Both the position numbers and the translations under genes were made by a program. The notes under the pieces were generated by a model that had not been told where the DNA came from, made no database searches, and saw only the letters and a list, made by a program, of their open reading frames with translations. Below are positions 46,164 through 55,710 of a stretch of DNA of 64,000 bases, piece after piece (the stretch's first letter is position 1; each line of letters opens with the position of its first letter). The stretch lies in NCBI GenBank assembly GCA_016223245.1, contig JACRPL010000021.1, positions 101,725 through 165,724 on the forward strand, written 5' to 3'. The DNA is from Candidatus Saganbacteria bacterium. GTDB taxonomy: Bacteria > Margulisbacteria > WOR-1 > XYC2-FULL-46-14 > XYC2-FULL-37-10.

Positions 46164-46806
46164 ATATATCAAAATATCTTATGATTTAGCGCCTGATATG
46201 CCGATATTTGAGAATAACCCTCAAAATAAATATGAGGAGATAAATTCTTTTAGAAAAGGCGACAATTGGAGTTCGGCTTTGGTTACGATCTTTACTCATA
46301 ACGGCACGCATATTGATGCACCCTATCATTTTGATCCTCGCGGTAAAAAAATAGGAGATTATCCGATTGAAAGTTTTATTTTCAATAAGCCTAGAATGCT
46401 GAATGTAATAAAAAAAGAAGGCGAACTCATTAACGCAAATGATTTATACGGGGAAAAAGATGAAAAATGTGATTTGCTTTTAATTCGAACGGGGTTTGGC
46501 GGAAAAAGGAAAGAAGCTGCTTATGTGCATAATGGTCCTTGGCTGCATCCTGAAGGAGCGAAATTTATCATCAAATGTTATCCAAAATTAAAAGCAATTG
46601 GAATAGACGCTATTTCCATTGCATCGCCCAGACATCTTAAAGAAGGGGTGGAAGCTCACAAAATTCTTTTAAAAAAGGTCATGATTATAGAGGATTTGAA
46701 CTTGAGTATGGCACCCCCCAATATAAAAAAGATATTTGCCATTCCTTTATTTGCGAAAAATGTGGATAGCATGCCTTGTACGGCACTTGTGGAGGTTGAA
46801 GGATGA
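46156..46806 (+). CDS. Cyclase/kynurenine-formamidase-like metal hydrolase
   Basis: A 216-residue protein of the cyclase superfamily (KynB-like). HNGTHIDAPYHFDPRGKKIGD near residue 50 is the metal-binding HGTHxDxPxHF motif; a GIDAISIASP segment near residue 155 is also conserved. Relatives hydrolyse amides or catalyse additions of water to activated substrates. In a glycan locus it may act on an N-acyl group or a lactone form of a sugar acid. No closer assignment is possible. It overlaps the dehydrogenase by 8 bases and the following fusion by 4. Confidence 0.78.
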   Translation: MHKYIKISYDLAPDMPIFENNPQNKYEEINSFRKGDNWSSALVTIFTHNGTHIDAPYHFDPRGKKIGDYPIESFIFNKPRMLNVIKKEGELINANDLYGEKDEKCDLLLIRTGFGGKRKEAAYVHNGPWLHPEGAKFIIKCYPKLKAIGIDAISIASPRHLKEGVEAHKILLKKVMIIEDLNLSMAPPNIKKIFAIPLFAKNVDSMPCTALVEVEG

Positions 46807-48692
46807 AAAATGCTTTCGCCACGATAATAATAAGGACATTCAATGAAGCGAAGCATTTAGCGCGGCTGCTTGATGGGATTTTAGAGCAAGACAACAAGAA
46901 TTATGAGATTATCATTGTTGATTCAGGCTCCACCGATAATACTCTTGAGATCGCAAAGAGATATCCAGTAAGAATATTGAATATTCAGCCTGAAATCTTT
47001 TCATTTGGTCGTTCGTTGAATGTTGGCTGCAAGAATGCAGAGGGAGAATATCTGATTTTTGTCAGTGCGCACACTTATCCTTTCGATCGAAAATGGTTAG
47101 ACAATCTTTTGTTGCCCTTCACCGACCCCAAAATTGCAATGGTTTATGGGCGGCAAATTGGCAATCATTTGACCAAACTTGCCGAAGAAAGGGATTTTAA
47201 GGCAAGTTTTGGCGATAAATCAAGGATCCTAGTTGAGGAGCCTATTGGAAACAATGCAAATGCGGCAATTAGAAAATCACTTTGGATAAAGGTTCCGTTT
47301 GATGAGAAATTAACTGGATTGGAAGATATTGATTGGGCCCACAAGGTGCAGAAACAAGGCTATTATGTTTATTATCGTTCTGATGCGGTAATTTTTCATA
47401 TTCACGAAGAATCTTTCCGCCAGATATATAATCGTTTTAAGAGAGAAGCGCTTGCCTATAAAAACATTTTTCCCGATTATCATTTTAATGCTAAACGGTC
47501 TTTTCTTTCATATCTTTCAATGGTATTGAAAGACGTTTTTTTTGGGATAATCAATAAGAAATCTCTGAATAAAATATTTTCTGTTTTTGCTTATCGATTG
47601 GTGGAATATAAAGGGTTGTATGATGGTTTTCAGTATGCCGGACGACTTACTGCGAAATTAACTGATGAACTCTACTTCCTTTTAAAAAATCGAAGTATTG
47701 TTTTTGTGGGTCCTAAGCAGCATAGGATTGAAGAAAAAATGATTCCCGATCTTAAAGATGATGAGATTTTAATCGGTGTGAAATATGTAGGAGTATGTTC
47801 AACGGATTTAGATGTTTTGAGCGGTGAATTGTCTTATTACAGGTCAGGATGGGCCAAATATCCTATTGTGCCCGGCCATGAATTTTCCGGTGAAGTGATT
47901 AGATTGGGAAGAAATGCTAATAGCCTTAATGTTGGGGATAAGGTTGTGGGGGAATGTATTTTGGGCTGTGGGATTTGTGATCAATGTAAAAAATGGCAGC
48001 CTATTAATTGTAGTGATCGAAAAGAAGTTGGCGTTTTGAATTTTAATGGGGCATATTCCAAGTATTTGAAAATGCCGGCCAGGTTTGCGCATAAGCTGCC
48101 AAAAGGCACGGATTTACTAAGCGCCTGCTTGGTAGAACCTTTAGCGGTTTCCCTAAGGGGTATTAATAAATTAACCAAAGGGGATGAAAAGGGGAATCGG
48201 CAGGTTGCAGTGGTGGGATTTGGAACGATTGGGAATCTTTGCGCCCAATTAATGAGTTTATTAGGCCATGCTGTAACTGTCTTTGATAGCAATAAGTCAA
48301 GAATTGAAAATATTGCTGATATTAATCTTTTAGGAATAACTGAGATATCTGGTTTGGCGAGGTTTGATTATATAATTGAGGCGACAGGAAATACAAAGGT
48401 GCTTAAGCAAATATTATCTGAAAGCCGTACTAGCGCTAAAATCCTGATTTTAGGATTGCCATATTCGCCAATGGAATTTAATTTTGGGTCAATTGTATGT
48501 TTTGATAAGACGGTGATTGGGTCTGTGGGAAGCGGCAAAGAAGATTTTATTCAAGCCCTAAATATGTTTAATATGTTGAACATGAAAGGATTGACACAAA
48601 ATATTTTCTCGCTTGAGAATTATGAAATTGCATGGAAGAAACAAATGAATGGGGAAATTGCTAAAGCTATTCTTAAGATTGGAGATGAATAA
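46803..48692 (+). CDS. GT2 glycosyltransferase fused to zinc alcohol dehydrogenase
   Basis: A 629-residue two-domain protein. Residues 1 to about 250 are GT2 (ATIIIRTFNEAKHL, VDSGSTDNT, FVSAHTYPFD, MVYGRQIG, GLEDIDWAHK). After a linker with some hydrophobic character, residues about 298-629 are a medium-chain dehydrogenase: GVCSTDLD with Cys332, PGHEFSGEV with His359-Glu360, a four-cysteine structural zinc lobe (CILGCGICDQC...C) and VAVVGFGTIGNLCAQL as the NAD loop. The GT2 half is of the same subgroup as the GT2 half of the fusion at 16640. Both domains look intact. The dehydrogenase may oxidise the sugar that is transferred or its precursor. Confidence 0.82.
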   Translation: MKNAFATIIIRTFNEAKHLARLLDGILEQDNKNYEIIIVDSGSTDNTLEIAKRYPVRILNIQPEIFSFGRSLNVGCKNAEGEYLIFVSAHTYPFDRKWLDNLLLPFTDPKIAMVYGRQIGNHLTKLAEERDFKASFGDKSRILVEEPIGNNANAAIRKSLWIKVPFDEKLTGLEDIDWAHKVQKQGYYVYYRSDAVIFHIHEESFRQIYNRFKREALAYKNIFPDYHFNAKRSFLSYLSMVLKDVFFGIINKKSLNKIFSVFAYRLVEYKGLYDGFQYAGRLTAKLTDELYFLLKNRSIVFVGPKQHRIEEKMIPDLKDDEILIGVKYVGVCSTDLDVLSGELSYYRSGWAKYPIVPGHEFSGEVIRLGRNANSLNVGDKVVGECILGCGICDQCKKWQPINCSDRKEVGVLNFNGAYSKYLKMPARFAHKLPKGTDLLSACLVEPLAVSLRGINKLTKGDEKGNRQVAVVGFGTIGNLCAQLMSLLGHAVTVFDSNKSRIENIADINLLGITEISGLARFDYIIEATGNTKVLKQILSESRTSAKILILGLPYSPMEFNFGSIVCFDKTVIGSVGSGKEDFIQALNMFNMLNMKGLTQNIFSLENYEIAWKKQMNGEIAKAILKIGDE

Positions 48693-48695
48693 ATA

Positions 48696-49490
48696 ATGAA
48701 AAAAAAGAAATGGGAAATAATCGGCATAATCCCTGCACGGATGGCTTCTTCCCGTTTTCCGGGAAAGCCTCTTGCTTTGATTAATGGAATGCCAATGATT
48801 GGTCATGTGTATATGCGATGTAAAATGAGCAAAATCTTAAATGAAGTTTATGTCGCGACTTGTGACAATGAGATTGCAGATTATATAAAAATGCTTGGCG
48901 GGAGAGCGGTCATGACCTCGAAATCACATGAGCGAGCTTCTGATCGAACTGCAGAGGCTTTATTGGAGATCGAAGAAGAAGAAGGGAAAACAGTTGACAT
49001 TGTTGTAATGATCCAAGGCGATGAACCGTTGATCAACCCGGAGATGTTAGAGGAATCAGTTCAACCAATGATCAAGAACGAATCACTGGATGTGGTCAAT
49101 CTAATGTCGCATCTAAAAGATAAAGAAGAACATGAAGATCCAAACGAAGTTAAAGTTGTTGTTGATCAAAATAATTTTGCGCTTTATTTTTCCAGGGAAC
49201 CGATTCCTTCCCGGAAAAAAGGAGCAAAAGATATCCCTATGTTAAAACAAGTTTGCGTGATCCCTTTTCGGCGGGATTTCTTGCTTTTATTCAATCGCCT
49301 ACAACCTATGCCTCTTGAGATTGCGGAGTCAGTTGATATGCTTAGAGTTCTCGAGCATGGGCATAAGGTTAAAATGGTTTTGTCGGAGCATCAAACTTAT
49401 AGCGTGGATACCAAGGAAGACCTGCTTAAAGCTGAAAAGATTATTGCAAAAGATGGTTTGTTTAAAAAATATAAAATAGGGAGCAAATAG
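48696..49490 (+). CDS. KdsB-like CMP-sugar synthetase
   Basis: A 264-residue cytidylyltransferase with the canonical KdsB start IIPARMASSRFPGKPLA, VATCDNEIADYI, QGDEPLINPEM near residue 108, EIAESVDMLRVLEHGHKV near 208 and YSVDTKEDLLKAE near 236. It is clearly related to the gene at 40911 but closer to standard KdsB in the first motif. It should make a CMP-activated 3-deoxy-octulosonate-like sugar. It is followed one base later by an RmlD-like reductase. Confidence 0.85.
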   Translation: MKKKKWEIIGIIPARMASSRFPGKPLALINGMPMIGHVYMRCKMSKILNEVYVATCDNEIADYIKMLGGRAVMTSKSHERASDRTAEALLEIEEEEGKTVDIVVMIQGDEPLINPEMLEESVQPMIKNESLDVVNLMSHLKDKEEHEDPNEVKVVVDQNNFALYFSREPIPSRKKGAKDIPMLKQVCVIPFRRDFLLLFNRLQPMPLEIAESVDMLRVLEHGHKVKMVLSEHQTYSVDTKEDLLKAEKIIAKDGLFKKYKIGSK

Positions 49491-49491
49491 A

Positions 49492-50355
49492 ATGATGCTA
49501 GTTACTGGCGCAAATGGGATGGTCGGGTCTTATGTGCCGCAAGTTTTCAAAGGAGAGGATTTTATTTTGACCGATCTCCCCGAAATGGATGTAACAAATC
49601 GTGTCAAGGTATTTGGTCTAATCGGAGAATATAAGCCGGATATTGTTTTGCATTTGGCCGCGGAAACTGATGTTGATAAATGTGAAAAGGAAATCGACCA
49701 TGCTTTTCGTGTAAATGCGATTGGCACACAGAATGTCGCACTTGCTTGCCAAAAGTATAAGGCTGTTTTGGTTTATATAAGCACGGGTGGCGTGTTCGAT
49801 GGACTTGCTAGACAAGTTCATACTGAATACGATCAACCAGCCCCGCTAAATATATACAGCAAAGCAAAATACGCGGGTGAGCTTGTTGTTAAAGACTTGT
49901 TGAGGGAATATTATATTTTTCGTGCGGGATGGATGATCGGCGGCGGAGAGGCGAAGGATAAGAAATTTGTTGGAAAGATAATAGAATTATGCAAGACCTG
50001 CAAAGAGATTGAAGCTGTTGATGATAAATTTGGCAACCCAACTTTTGCCAATGATTTTGTCTCCGGTATAAAAAAAATAATTCAAACAGGGAATTATGGG
50101 TTATATCACCTTGTCAATACGGGCGTTTGCAGCAGATATGAAATTGCAGTTGAAATCGTAAAGATCTTAGGCGTGGATGTAATGGTTAAGCCGGTAAGTT
50201 CTGATCGTTTTCCTTTGCCTGCGCCTCGTTCAGCATCAGAAGCTATGAGCAATTTTAAACTAGATTTAATGGGCATCAATCCAATGCGGGATTGGAAGCA
50301 AGCCCTCGCTAACTACGTTTCCGAATGGCGGGAGTCGAGGAACTTTCGATTATAA
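49492..50355 (+). CDS. RmlD-like NAD(P)-dependent sugar reductase
   Basis: A 287-residue short-chain reductase of the RmlD family. MLVTGANGMVGSYVPQVF binds the cofactor, DIVLHLAAETDVDKCEKE near residue 50 and FRVNAIGTQNVALAC match RmlD, and YSKAKYAGE near 125 holds the Tyr-Lys pair. RmlD reduces dTDP-4-keto-rhamnose, but no rmlA/B/C genes are seen here, so a different keto sugar is likely. Two consecutive ATG codons (49492, 49495) could serve as start. Confidence 0.8.
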   Translation: MMLVTGANGMVGSYVPQVFKGEDFILTDLPEMDVTNRVKVFGLIGEYKPDIVLHLAAETDVDKCEKEIDHAFRVNAIGTQNVALACQKYKAVLVYISTGGVFDGLARQVHTEYDQPAPLNIYSKAKYAGELVVKDLLREYYIFRAGWMIGGGEAKDKKFVGKIIELCKTCKEIEAVDDKFGNPTFANDFVSGIKKIIQTGNYGLYHLVNTGVCSRYEIAVEIVKILGVDVMVKPVSSDRFPLPAPRSASEAMSNFKLDLMGINPMRDWKQALANYVSEWRESRNFRL

Positions 50356-50356
50356 G

Positions 50357-51280
50357 ATGTTTTTTTCTGTAATTATCCCTTTATATAATGGTGAAAAGCA
50401 TATTGAAAAGACGCTTGATTGCGTGAAGGGCCAAACTTATCAAGATTATGAGATCATTATCTGCGATGACGGGTCAATGGATCATTCCGGTGAAATAGTT
50501 AAATCTTATATGGAAGATCATTTACAGCTGGAAATTAAGTATATTCGGCAAGAAAATAAAGGCCTTGGTGGAGCAAGAAACAGCGCTATACGAATGGCCA
50601 AAGGGGATGTTTTGGCATTAATTGATCAGGATGATATTTGGTATTCAGACAAACTCTATGAGGTTAACAAGATTTTTAATGACAATCCTTCGATTGATTA
50701 CGTTGGCCACAATGAAGCAATTAAAAAGAACGATATGGTTGTTGGCATATCCTCTTATGGGCCGATCGGCAGGGATTTTTTCCGCCAATTGCTTTTTGAT
50801 AGGAACTGTCTCTCAACTTCTGCCAGTTGTTTTAAAAAAGACGTAATAAAGAGAATTGGTTATTTCACCGAAGATAGAGAGAGGGAACATTTTGTCGAAG
50901 ATTATGACCTATGGCTTCGAATGGCTGCGAGTGGCTGCAATTTTTATATGATCGAAAAAATTCTTGGCGAATATGTTCTCCATAATGATAATTGTTCAAC
51001 TAACAGCCCGAATGTTATGTCCGATCATGAGGCTAATGTTTTGCAAAAACATTGGTATAACTATGAGAATAAAAGATCATTTGATAATTTTAGGTATCGC
51101 TTAAGGATGGCAAAACTTTATATGGCGGCCGCTATTAATTGTAGGATTTGCAATAAATGGGATCTCGTCTTTCATTATGGCAATAAAGCCCTCCTAGCCA
51201 ACCCTTTAATTGTATTTGTATTATTAAAGTTGATACCAAAAAGCCTATCCAGATTATTTTTCCCCGTCAAATTATTATGA
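50357..51280 (+). CDS. GT2 glycosyltransferase
   Basis: A 307-residue GT-A enzyme. FFSVIIPLYNGEKHIEKTLD at the N terminus, IICDDGSMDHSGE, NKGLGGARNSAIRMAKGD and LIDQDDIWYSDKL (DxD metal site) near residue 90 are standard for family 2. WLRMAASGCNFY near 190 is the acceptor-side region. It starts one base after the reductase gene and overlaps the next by four bases. Donor and acceptor are unknown. Confidence 0.88.
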   Translation: MFFSVIIPLYNGEKHIEKTLDCVKGQTYQDYEIIICDDGSMDHSGEIVKSYMEDHLQLEIKYIRQENKGLGGARNSAIRMAKGDVLALIDQDDIWYSDKLYEVNKIFNDNPSIDYVGHNEAIKKNDMVVGISSYGPIGRDFFRQLLFDRNCLSTSASCFKKDVIKRIGYFTEDREREHFVEDYDLWLRMAASGCNFYMIEKILGEYVLHNDNCSTNSPNVMSDHEANVLQKHWYNYENKRSFDNFRYRLRMAKLYMAAAINCRICNKWDLVFHYGNKALLANPLIVFVLLKLIPKSLSRLFFPVKLL

Positions 51281-52410
51281 AAAGCGAAATTATTAGGTTT
51301 TATGATGATTTTATCGAACTTGGCAGTATTTGGGATGAATTGCTTCAGCAATGCCAAAATAACACGATTTTCCTGACTTTTGAATGGCTTTTGGCATGGT
51401 GGGAAGATTATGGGGCTGGGCACAAATTGTTTATTATTATTATTAGAAACGATAAGAATATTATTGCAATTGCTCCATTTATGATAACAAAGGAAAGAAA
51501 ACTCCAATTCATTGGCCATGATGTGTCAGATTATCTTGACATAATAATTGCCGACGAAAAAGAAAAATGTTTTGAGCTCATTTTTGAAACATTGAAACGT
51601 TTTGGGAATGAGTGGGATTGGGCGGAATTTGTTTATATCCCGCAAGACTCACCATTCTTTGGTCTTTGGGAAAAAAATTTGAAAAAATTAAAAACAATTC
51701 AATATGAAATTAAACTTGATTGTTTTTCAATTGTTCTTGATTTGTATAAAAATGGAGGAAATTGGGAATCACTCGAAAAAACATTGCCGCCAAAGCGCCG
51801 AAATGACCTAAAGCGTTGTTCCCGGCTATTAAATGAAATGGGAAAACTTTCGTTTCACCGGCTTTCTAAGTTTAAAGAAATCGAAGCTGCCTTCGCTTAT
51901 TTCGCTAGCAACCACAAAAGGCGTTGGAAGGAGGCCGGTCAAGGGAGCCAGTTTGACAGTGATTTGCAAAATAAACATTATCTAAATACTGCCCGTATGC
52001 TTGCCCCAAAAGGTTGGGTCGAGCTTTCTTGTATTATGATAGATGGAGAATATGTAGCAATGGCTTTTGGCTATATATACGAAGGGCGATATTATTACTA
52101 CACTCCCACTTTTAACCCGGATTATTGGAAGTGCTCTCCGGGAAATGTTTTGATTAAATATTTGATTGAATCTTTTTATCAGGAAGGAAAGATTAAGGTG
52201 TTTGATATGTTGCGTGGCCAAGAGAAATATAAATATTCTTGGGCAAAAGATGAGCGCCCCCTTTATCGTATTACTATCTACCCCAGAAAACTCCTCTCGT
52301 TGTTCATTTATTTTAGAAATTCTACAGTATCAATAGCTTTGCCAAGGCTTCAGAAATTCCCGTTTCTAAGAAAAATAAAGCATACACTGCTTCGATTGAG
52401 TGGAAAATGA
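51277..52410 (+). CDS. GNAT/FemAB-like acyltransferase (CelD type)
   Basis: A 377-residue protein of the Acetyltransf_6/FemAB-like group. FLTFEWLLAWWEDYGAG near residue 30 is the typical early motif, KRRNDLKRCSRLL near 175 and a C-terminal FDMLRGQEKYKYSWA near 305 are conserved in this group. Members transfer acyl or aminoacyl groups and are common in exopolysaccharide loci. It overlaps both neighbours by four bases. The acyl group and acceptor are unknown. Confidence 0.75.
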   Translation: MKSEIIRFYDDFIELGSIWDELLQQCQNNTIFLTFEWLLAWWEDYGAGHKLFIIIIRNDKNIIAIAPFMITKERKLQFIGHDVSDYLDIIIADEKEKCFELIFETLKRFGNEWDWAEFVYIPQDSPFFGLWEKNLKKLKTIQYEIKLDCFSIVLDLYKNGGNWESLEKTLPPKRRNDLKRCSRLLNEMGKLSFHRLSKFKEIEAAFAYFASNHKRRWKEAGQGSQFDSDLQNKHYLNTARMLAPKGWVELSCIMIDGEYVAMAFGYIYEGRYYYYTPTFNPDYWKCSPGNVLIKYLIESFYQEGKIKVFDMLRGQEKYKYSWAKDERPLYRITIYPRKLLSLFIYFRNSTVSIALPRLQKFPFLRKIKHTLLRLSGK

Positions 52411-53513
52411 ATATTATTCCATATTTGATGCCCAGGGATATTTTAGGAATAAGACGCAGCATTAGCCCGTTTCCATGGTCAAATACGATTATTTATTATT
52501 CAAGCGGGCGAGCGGCCTTGCTTAATGGCGTTAAGTTGTTAGCTTCAAGTAATGACAAAACTAGAGAATTACTCGTTCCTTCTTTCATATGCGAAGAAGC
52601 TCTTTGGCCATTACGAGACGCAGGCTTCAAGATCAATTATTATTCAATTGATGATAAATTTGGCTTCTCTTTAGAAGAAATTGAATCGAAGATAAATGCG
52701 AACACTCTAGCTGTTATGATCGTGCATTATTTCGGCATCCAGGTCGATTTGGATGGATTAAAGGATTTGTGCATCAATAAAGGGATCTATTTGATCGAAG
52801 ATTGCGCCCATAGTTTTTGCGGGGAAAAAACAGGCACAATTGCAGACATTAGTTTTTTCAGTATCAGAAAATTCATTCCGGTACATGACGGCGGAGCGCT
52901 GGTTGTTAATAACATTATATTTCAGCCAAAAATTAATCAAATAAGAAGTACTCGAAATCTGGGGAATGGCAATATGCTTAAGCTTGTAATGCGCTCAATC
53001 TTGAATTTGTTGAGGGGTCGACTACGGATCAATAATATAGAGGTTGCTCAAAAGCTTTCAATTGAAATGCTTTGTCCTCGGGCTGATAATAATACAGAAC
53101 GAGCCGGTTTTAAGCCGAAAGAAGGAATGTCAGATCTCTCAAGAGTGATTTTATCGCGGCAGGATCTAAAAAATATCCGCTACAAGCGGCGGGAAAATTA
53201 TAACGACCTTGCAAATAAATTGAAAAACATGCGTGGGATAGTTATTCCTTTTCCAATTGCTAAGGATGGTTGGTCTCCGTATGTTTTGCCGGTATTTGTT
53301 GAAGGCAAGAAACAGTTGACCGTACTAAAGGCCCTGATTTCAAATGGTATTATTGCAAGCGATTGGCCTACTTTGCCAAATGATCTGTCAGGTAGTGAAA
53401 AAGAATCCGCTTATCAACTTATGGGACGCATAATTCTTCTTCCGGTTCATCAGCGTCTTAGTAAAAATGCACCACGCGAAATTTCGAGAATCTTTATTGA
53501 GGCACTTAAATGA
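52407..53513 (+). CDS. DegT/DnrJ/EryC1-family enzyme, divergent
   Basis: A 368-residue PLP-fold protein. YYSSGRAALLNGVKLL near residue 30 replaces the usual SGTxAL phosphate loop, VHYFGIQVDLDGL and EDCAHSF near residue 130 contact PLP, and FFSIRKFIPVHDGGALVV near 150 places the Schiff-base lysine. It is more divergent than the family member at 27225. It probably aminates a keto sugar. Position between a GNAT-like protein and a polysaccharide deacetylase suggests that the aminated sugar may be acylated or deacetylated by neighbours. Confidence 0.75.
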   Translation: MNIIPYLMPRDILGIRRSISPFPWSNTIIYYSSGRAALLNGVKLLASSNDKTRELLVPSFICEEALWPLRDAGFKINYYSIDDKFGFSLEEIESKINANTLAVMIVHYFGIQVDLDGLKDLCINKGIYLIEDCAHSFCGEKTGTIADISFFSIRKFIPVHDGGALVVNNIIFQPKINQIRSTRNLGNGNMLKLVMRSILNLLRGRLRINNIEVAQKLSIEMLCPRADNNTERAGFKPKEGMSDLSRVILSRQDLKNIRYKRRENYNDLANKLKNMRGIVIPFPIAKDGWSPYVLPVFVEGKKQLTVLKALISNGIIASDWPTLPNDLSGSEKESAYQLMGRIILLPVHQRLSKNAPREISRIFIEALK

Positions 53514-54538
53514 GGCAGATATCCAAAAAAATTCTTTCTTTTTTTCTTTCCAAAGATATTGCGATCTGGTTTTATCTCAAACTGAAAAAGAAGCGTTTGA
53601 GGATAATCCTGTACCATGGAATTTCCGATTCTACAGATGAATTGAGGTCGTCGCAGGTTATAAGATCTATTGTATTCGAAAAACAATTGGCGTATTTGAA
53701 AAACCACTATAATATTGTCCCATTGATCAATGCAATTTCGGGCGGCAATGCAATAGGGAATGACTTAACGATTACATTTGACGATGGTTATGAAAATGTT
53801 CTTGAGATCGCTTCTCCATTATTACTTAAATATGGGATGACGGCTTCAGTTTATGTCAATCCAAAGCTTATTGATCAGACGGAAGCCGGAGAATATAAAC
53901 CGGCATGGTGGGATATTATTGATAACTTGTTCAATGAAACGACTGCAGGACAATTTACAGAAGTTTTTGAAAAATTTGATATTGGTTTCCGGCGTGAAAA
54001 GAGTCTGGCAAAGATCAAGATTGCTATGGAAGAAACACTTAAAGAACTGCCAGCCGCTATAAGTGCGCGCATTGCCGAAGAGTTGCAGTGCCGGTTCTCT
54101 AGCCAGATGAAAGAAAAAGCTTTTCCCAGATTAATGACATGGGGGCAGTTGCAACAATTAAGCAATAAAGGATTCGAGATCGGAGCTCACACGATGTCTC
54201 ATTTGTCGGTGGCATCATTACCTGAAGAAAAATATGAATATGAATTGGTAGAGTGTAAAAAAACTATAGAATCGCGGCTTGGTATCAAAGTTGAGTCGTT
54301 TGCATTTCCCTATGGAGGAGATAAGCATTTCAATTTTAATTCTCTTAAAGTTTTAAAAGATGCCGGATATTTATGTGCTTTGCTTGTCTCGGGTAGCGCG
54401 GATGATCAATTTTGTTTAAGTAGAATTTCAATACATAAAAATGATGATTTTCAAATGTTCAAAATTAAAGTTGCAGGTATTTATGAAGACTTCGCTTCTA
54501 TTTATAGAAAAATTAATAATATATGGAAAAGAAATTGA
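53510..54538 (+). CDS. Polysaccharide deacetylase (NodB homology domain)
   Basis: A 342-residue carbohydrate esterase family 4 protein. ITFDDGYENVLEIASPLLLKYG carries the catalytic aspartate pair near residue 88, GAHTMSHLSV near 225 is the HxxxH zinc motif, and SFAFPYGGDKHFN near 260 completes the NodB core. No signal peptide is evident; there is a hydrophobic-basic start. It would remove N-acetyl groups from a glycan or lipid-linked sugar. It overlaps the next gene by 16 bases. Confidence 0.85.
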   Translation: MRQISKKILSFFLSKDIAIWFYLKLKKKRLRIILYHGISDSTDELRSSQVIRSIVFEKQLAYLKNHYNIVPLINAISGGNAIGNDLTITFDDGYENVLEIASPLLLKYGMTASVYVNPKLIDQTEAGEYKPAWWDIIDNLFNETTAGQFTEVFEKFDIGFRREKSLAKIKIAMEETLKELPAAISARIAEELQCRFSSQMKEKAFPRLMTWGQLQQLSNKGFEIGAHTMSHLSVASLPEEKYEYELVECKKTIESRLGIKVESFAFPYGGDKHFNFNSLKVLKDAGYLCALLVSGSADDQFCLSRISIHKNDDFQMFKIKVAGIYEDFASIYRKINNIWKRN

Positions 54539-55710
54539 AAATTGCTTTTATTGGTTGGGCAAATAGCCAGCATGTGAAAAGCTGGGTTCAATGGTTTGCT
54601 GGCAGGGGGCATGAAGTACATTTGATATCTAATATTTATGAGGAAATTGAAGGGGTTATAGTCCATTCTTTACAAAACAAGATTTCATTGTCAACAGATA
54701 TGGCTTCAAATTCATCTCAAGGAAGCAATTTCTTCGTTAATTTAATTAGATGGGTGAAGTTTAATTATTTGAGTTATATTAAATATCCATTTTATATTAT
54801 AAAGACTAGACTATTGCTTAAGCAGATCAAGCCAGACATTTTACAGGGGTTTTATATTGGTTTTGCTGGATATATCGGGGCATTTACCGGATTTCATCCG
54901 TTTATGGTTTTTACCGGAGGGCCGGAATTGCTTTTTTTCCCAAAGAAATCCCTGTTCCATCGTATCTGGACAAAATTTGCCCTGAAAAGGGTAGATTTTC
55001 TAACACACACGTCCGAGGAGGCGAATGAAGCAGCTGTTCAGCTTGGCATGGCTCCGAATAAATCAAAATTTATGCATATTGGTATTGATCTTAGAACTTT
55101 TAACCCCCATGTTGATCCAGGCGATTTAAAGGATAGATTGGGGATTGCTGGTCATCCTATGGTTCTAAGCACACGTGGGTTGTACGATGCTTACTATAAC
55201 ATTACAGGCCTGATTAAGGCCTTTTCAGTTGTGGTTAAGAGGAGGCCGGAAACACGCTTGGTAATGAAATACTATTCCGCGCTTGAAAAGGAAAAATTTG
55301 TTAGATTAGCCCAAAACCTTGGTATTTATGATAAAATTGTATGGGTAGAGAAGGTAGATTACAAAGATATGGCAAAGTTCTACCGCGCAGCCGATGTCTA
55401 TGTTTCCCTTTCTTATACCGATTCCGGAGCTGTTTCTATGCTCGAAGCTATGGCTTGTGGTTGCGTGCCGGTTGTTTCCGATCTCAAGAATATGAAAGAG
55501 TGGATTGAAGATGGGAAGAACGGCTTTATTAGTGATCCGGATAATGCATTTGCCGCGGCTAATTCTATCATAAAAATTATTGAAAGTGGTGAAACTAAAA
55601 AGGTTTTTGGGGAAAGGAATGTCGATATTATTAAAGCAAGAGCTGATCAGGAGCGATTATTTATTGCTCTTGAAGAGAAATCATATGAATTGGCAGGTAA
55701 TAAAAAATGA
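54523..55710 (+). CDS. GT4-type glycosyltransferase
   Basis: A 395-residue GT-B enzyme of the glycosyltransferase family 4 group. IAFIGWANSQHVKSWVQWFAGRGHEV is a typical N-terminal acceptor-domain start, VFTGGPELLFFPKKS near residue 125 and MHIGIDLRTFNP near 185 are conserved, and SYTDSGAVSMLEAMACGCVPVVSD near 305 is the donor-binding segment, with the first glutamate of the usual E-x7-E changed. Retaining transfer from a UDP- or GDP-sugar is expected. Confidence 0.88.
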   Translation: MEKKLKIAFIGWANSQHVKSWVQWFAGRGHEVHLISNIYEEIEGVIVHSLQNKISLSTDMASNSSQGSNFFVNLIRWVKFNYLSYIKYPFYIIKTRLLLKQIKPDILQGFYIGFAGYIGAFTGFHPFMVFTGGPELLFFPKKSLFHRIWTKFALKRVDFLTHTSEEANEAAVQLGMAPNKSKFMHIGIDLRTFNPHVDPGDLKDRLGIAGHPMVLSTRGLYDAYYNITGLIKAFSVVVKRRPETRLVMKYYSALEKEKFVRLAQNLGIYDKIVWVEKVDYKDMAKFYRAADVYVSLSYTDSGAVSMLEAMACGCVPVVSDLKNMKEWIEDGKNGFISDPDNAFAAANSIIKIIESGETKKVFGERNVDIIKARADQERLFIALEEKSYELAGNKK

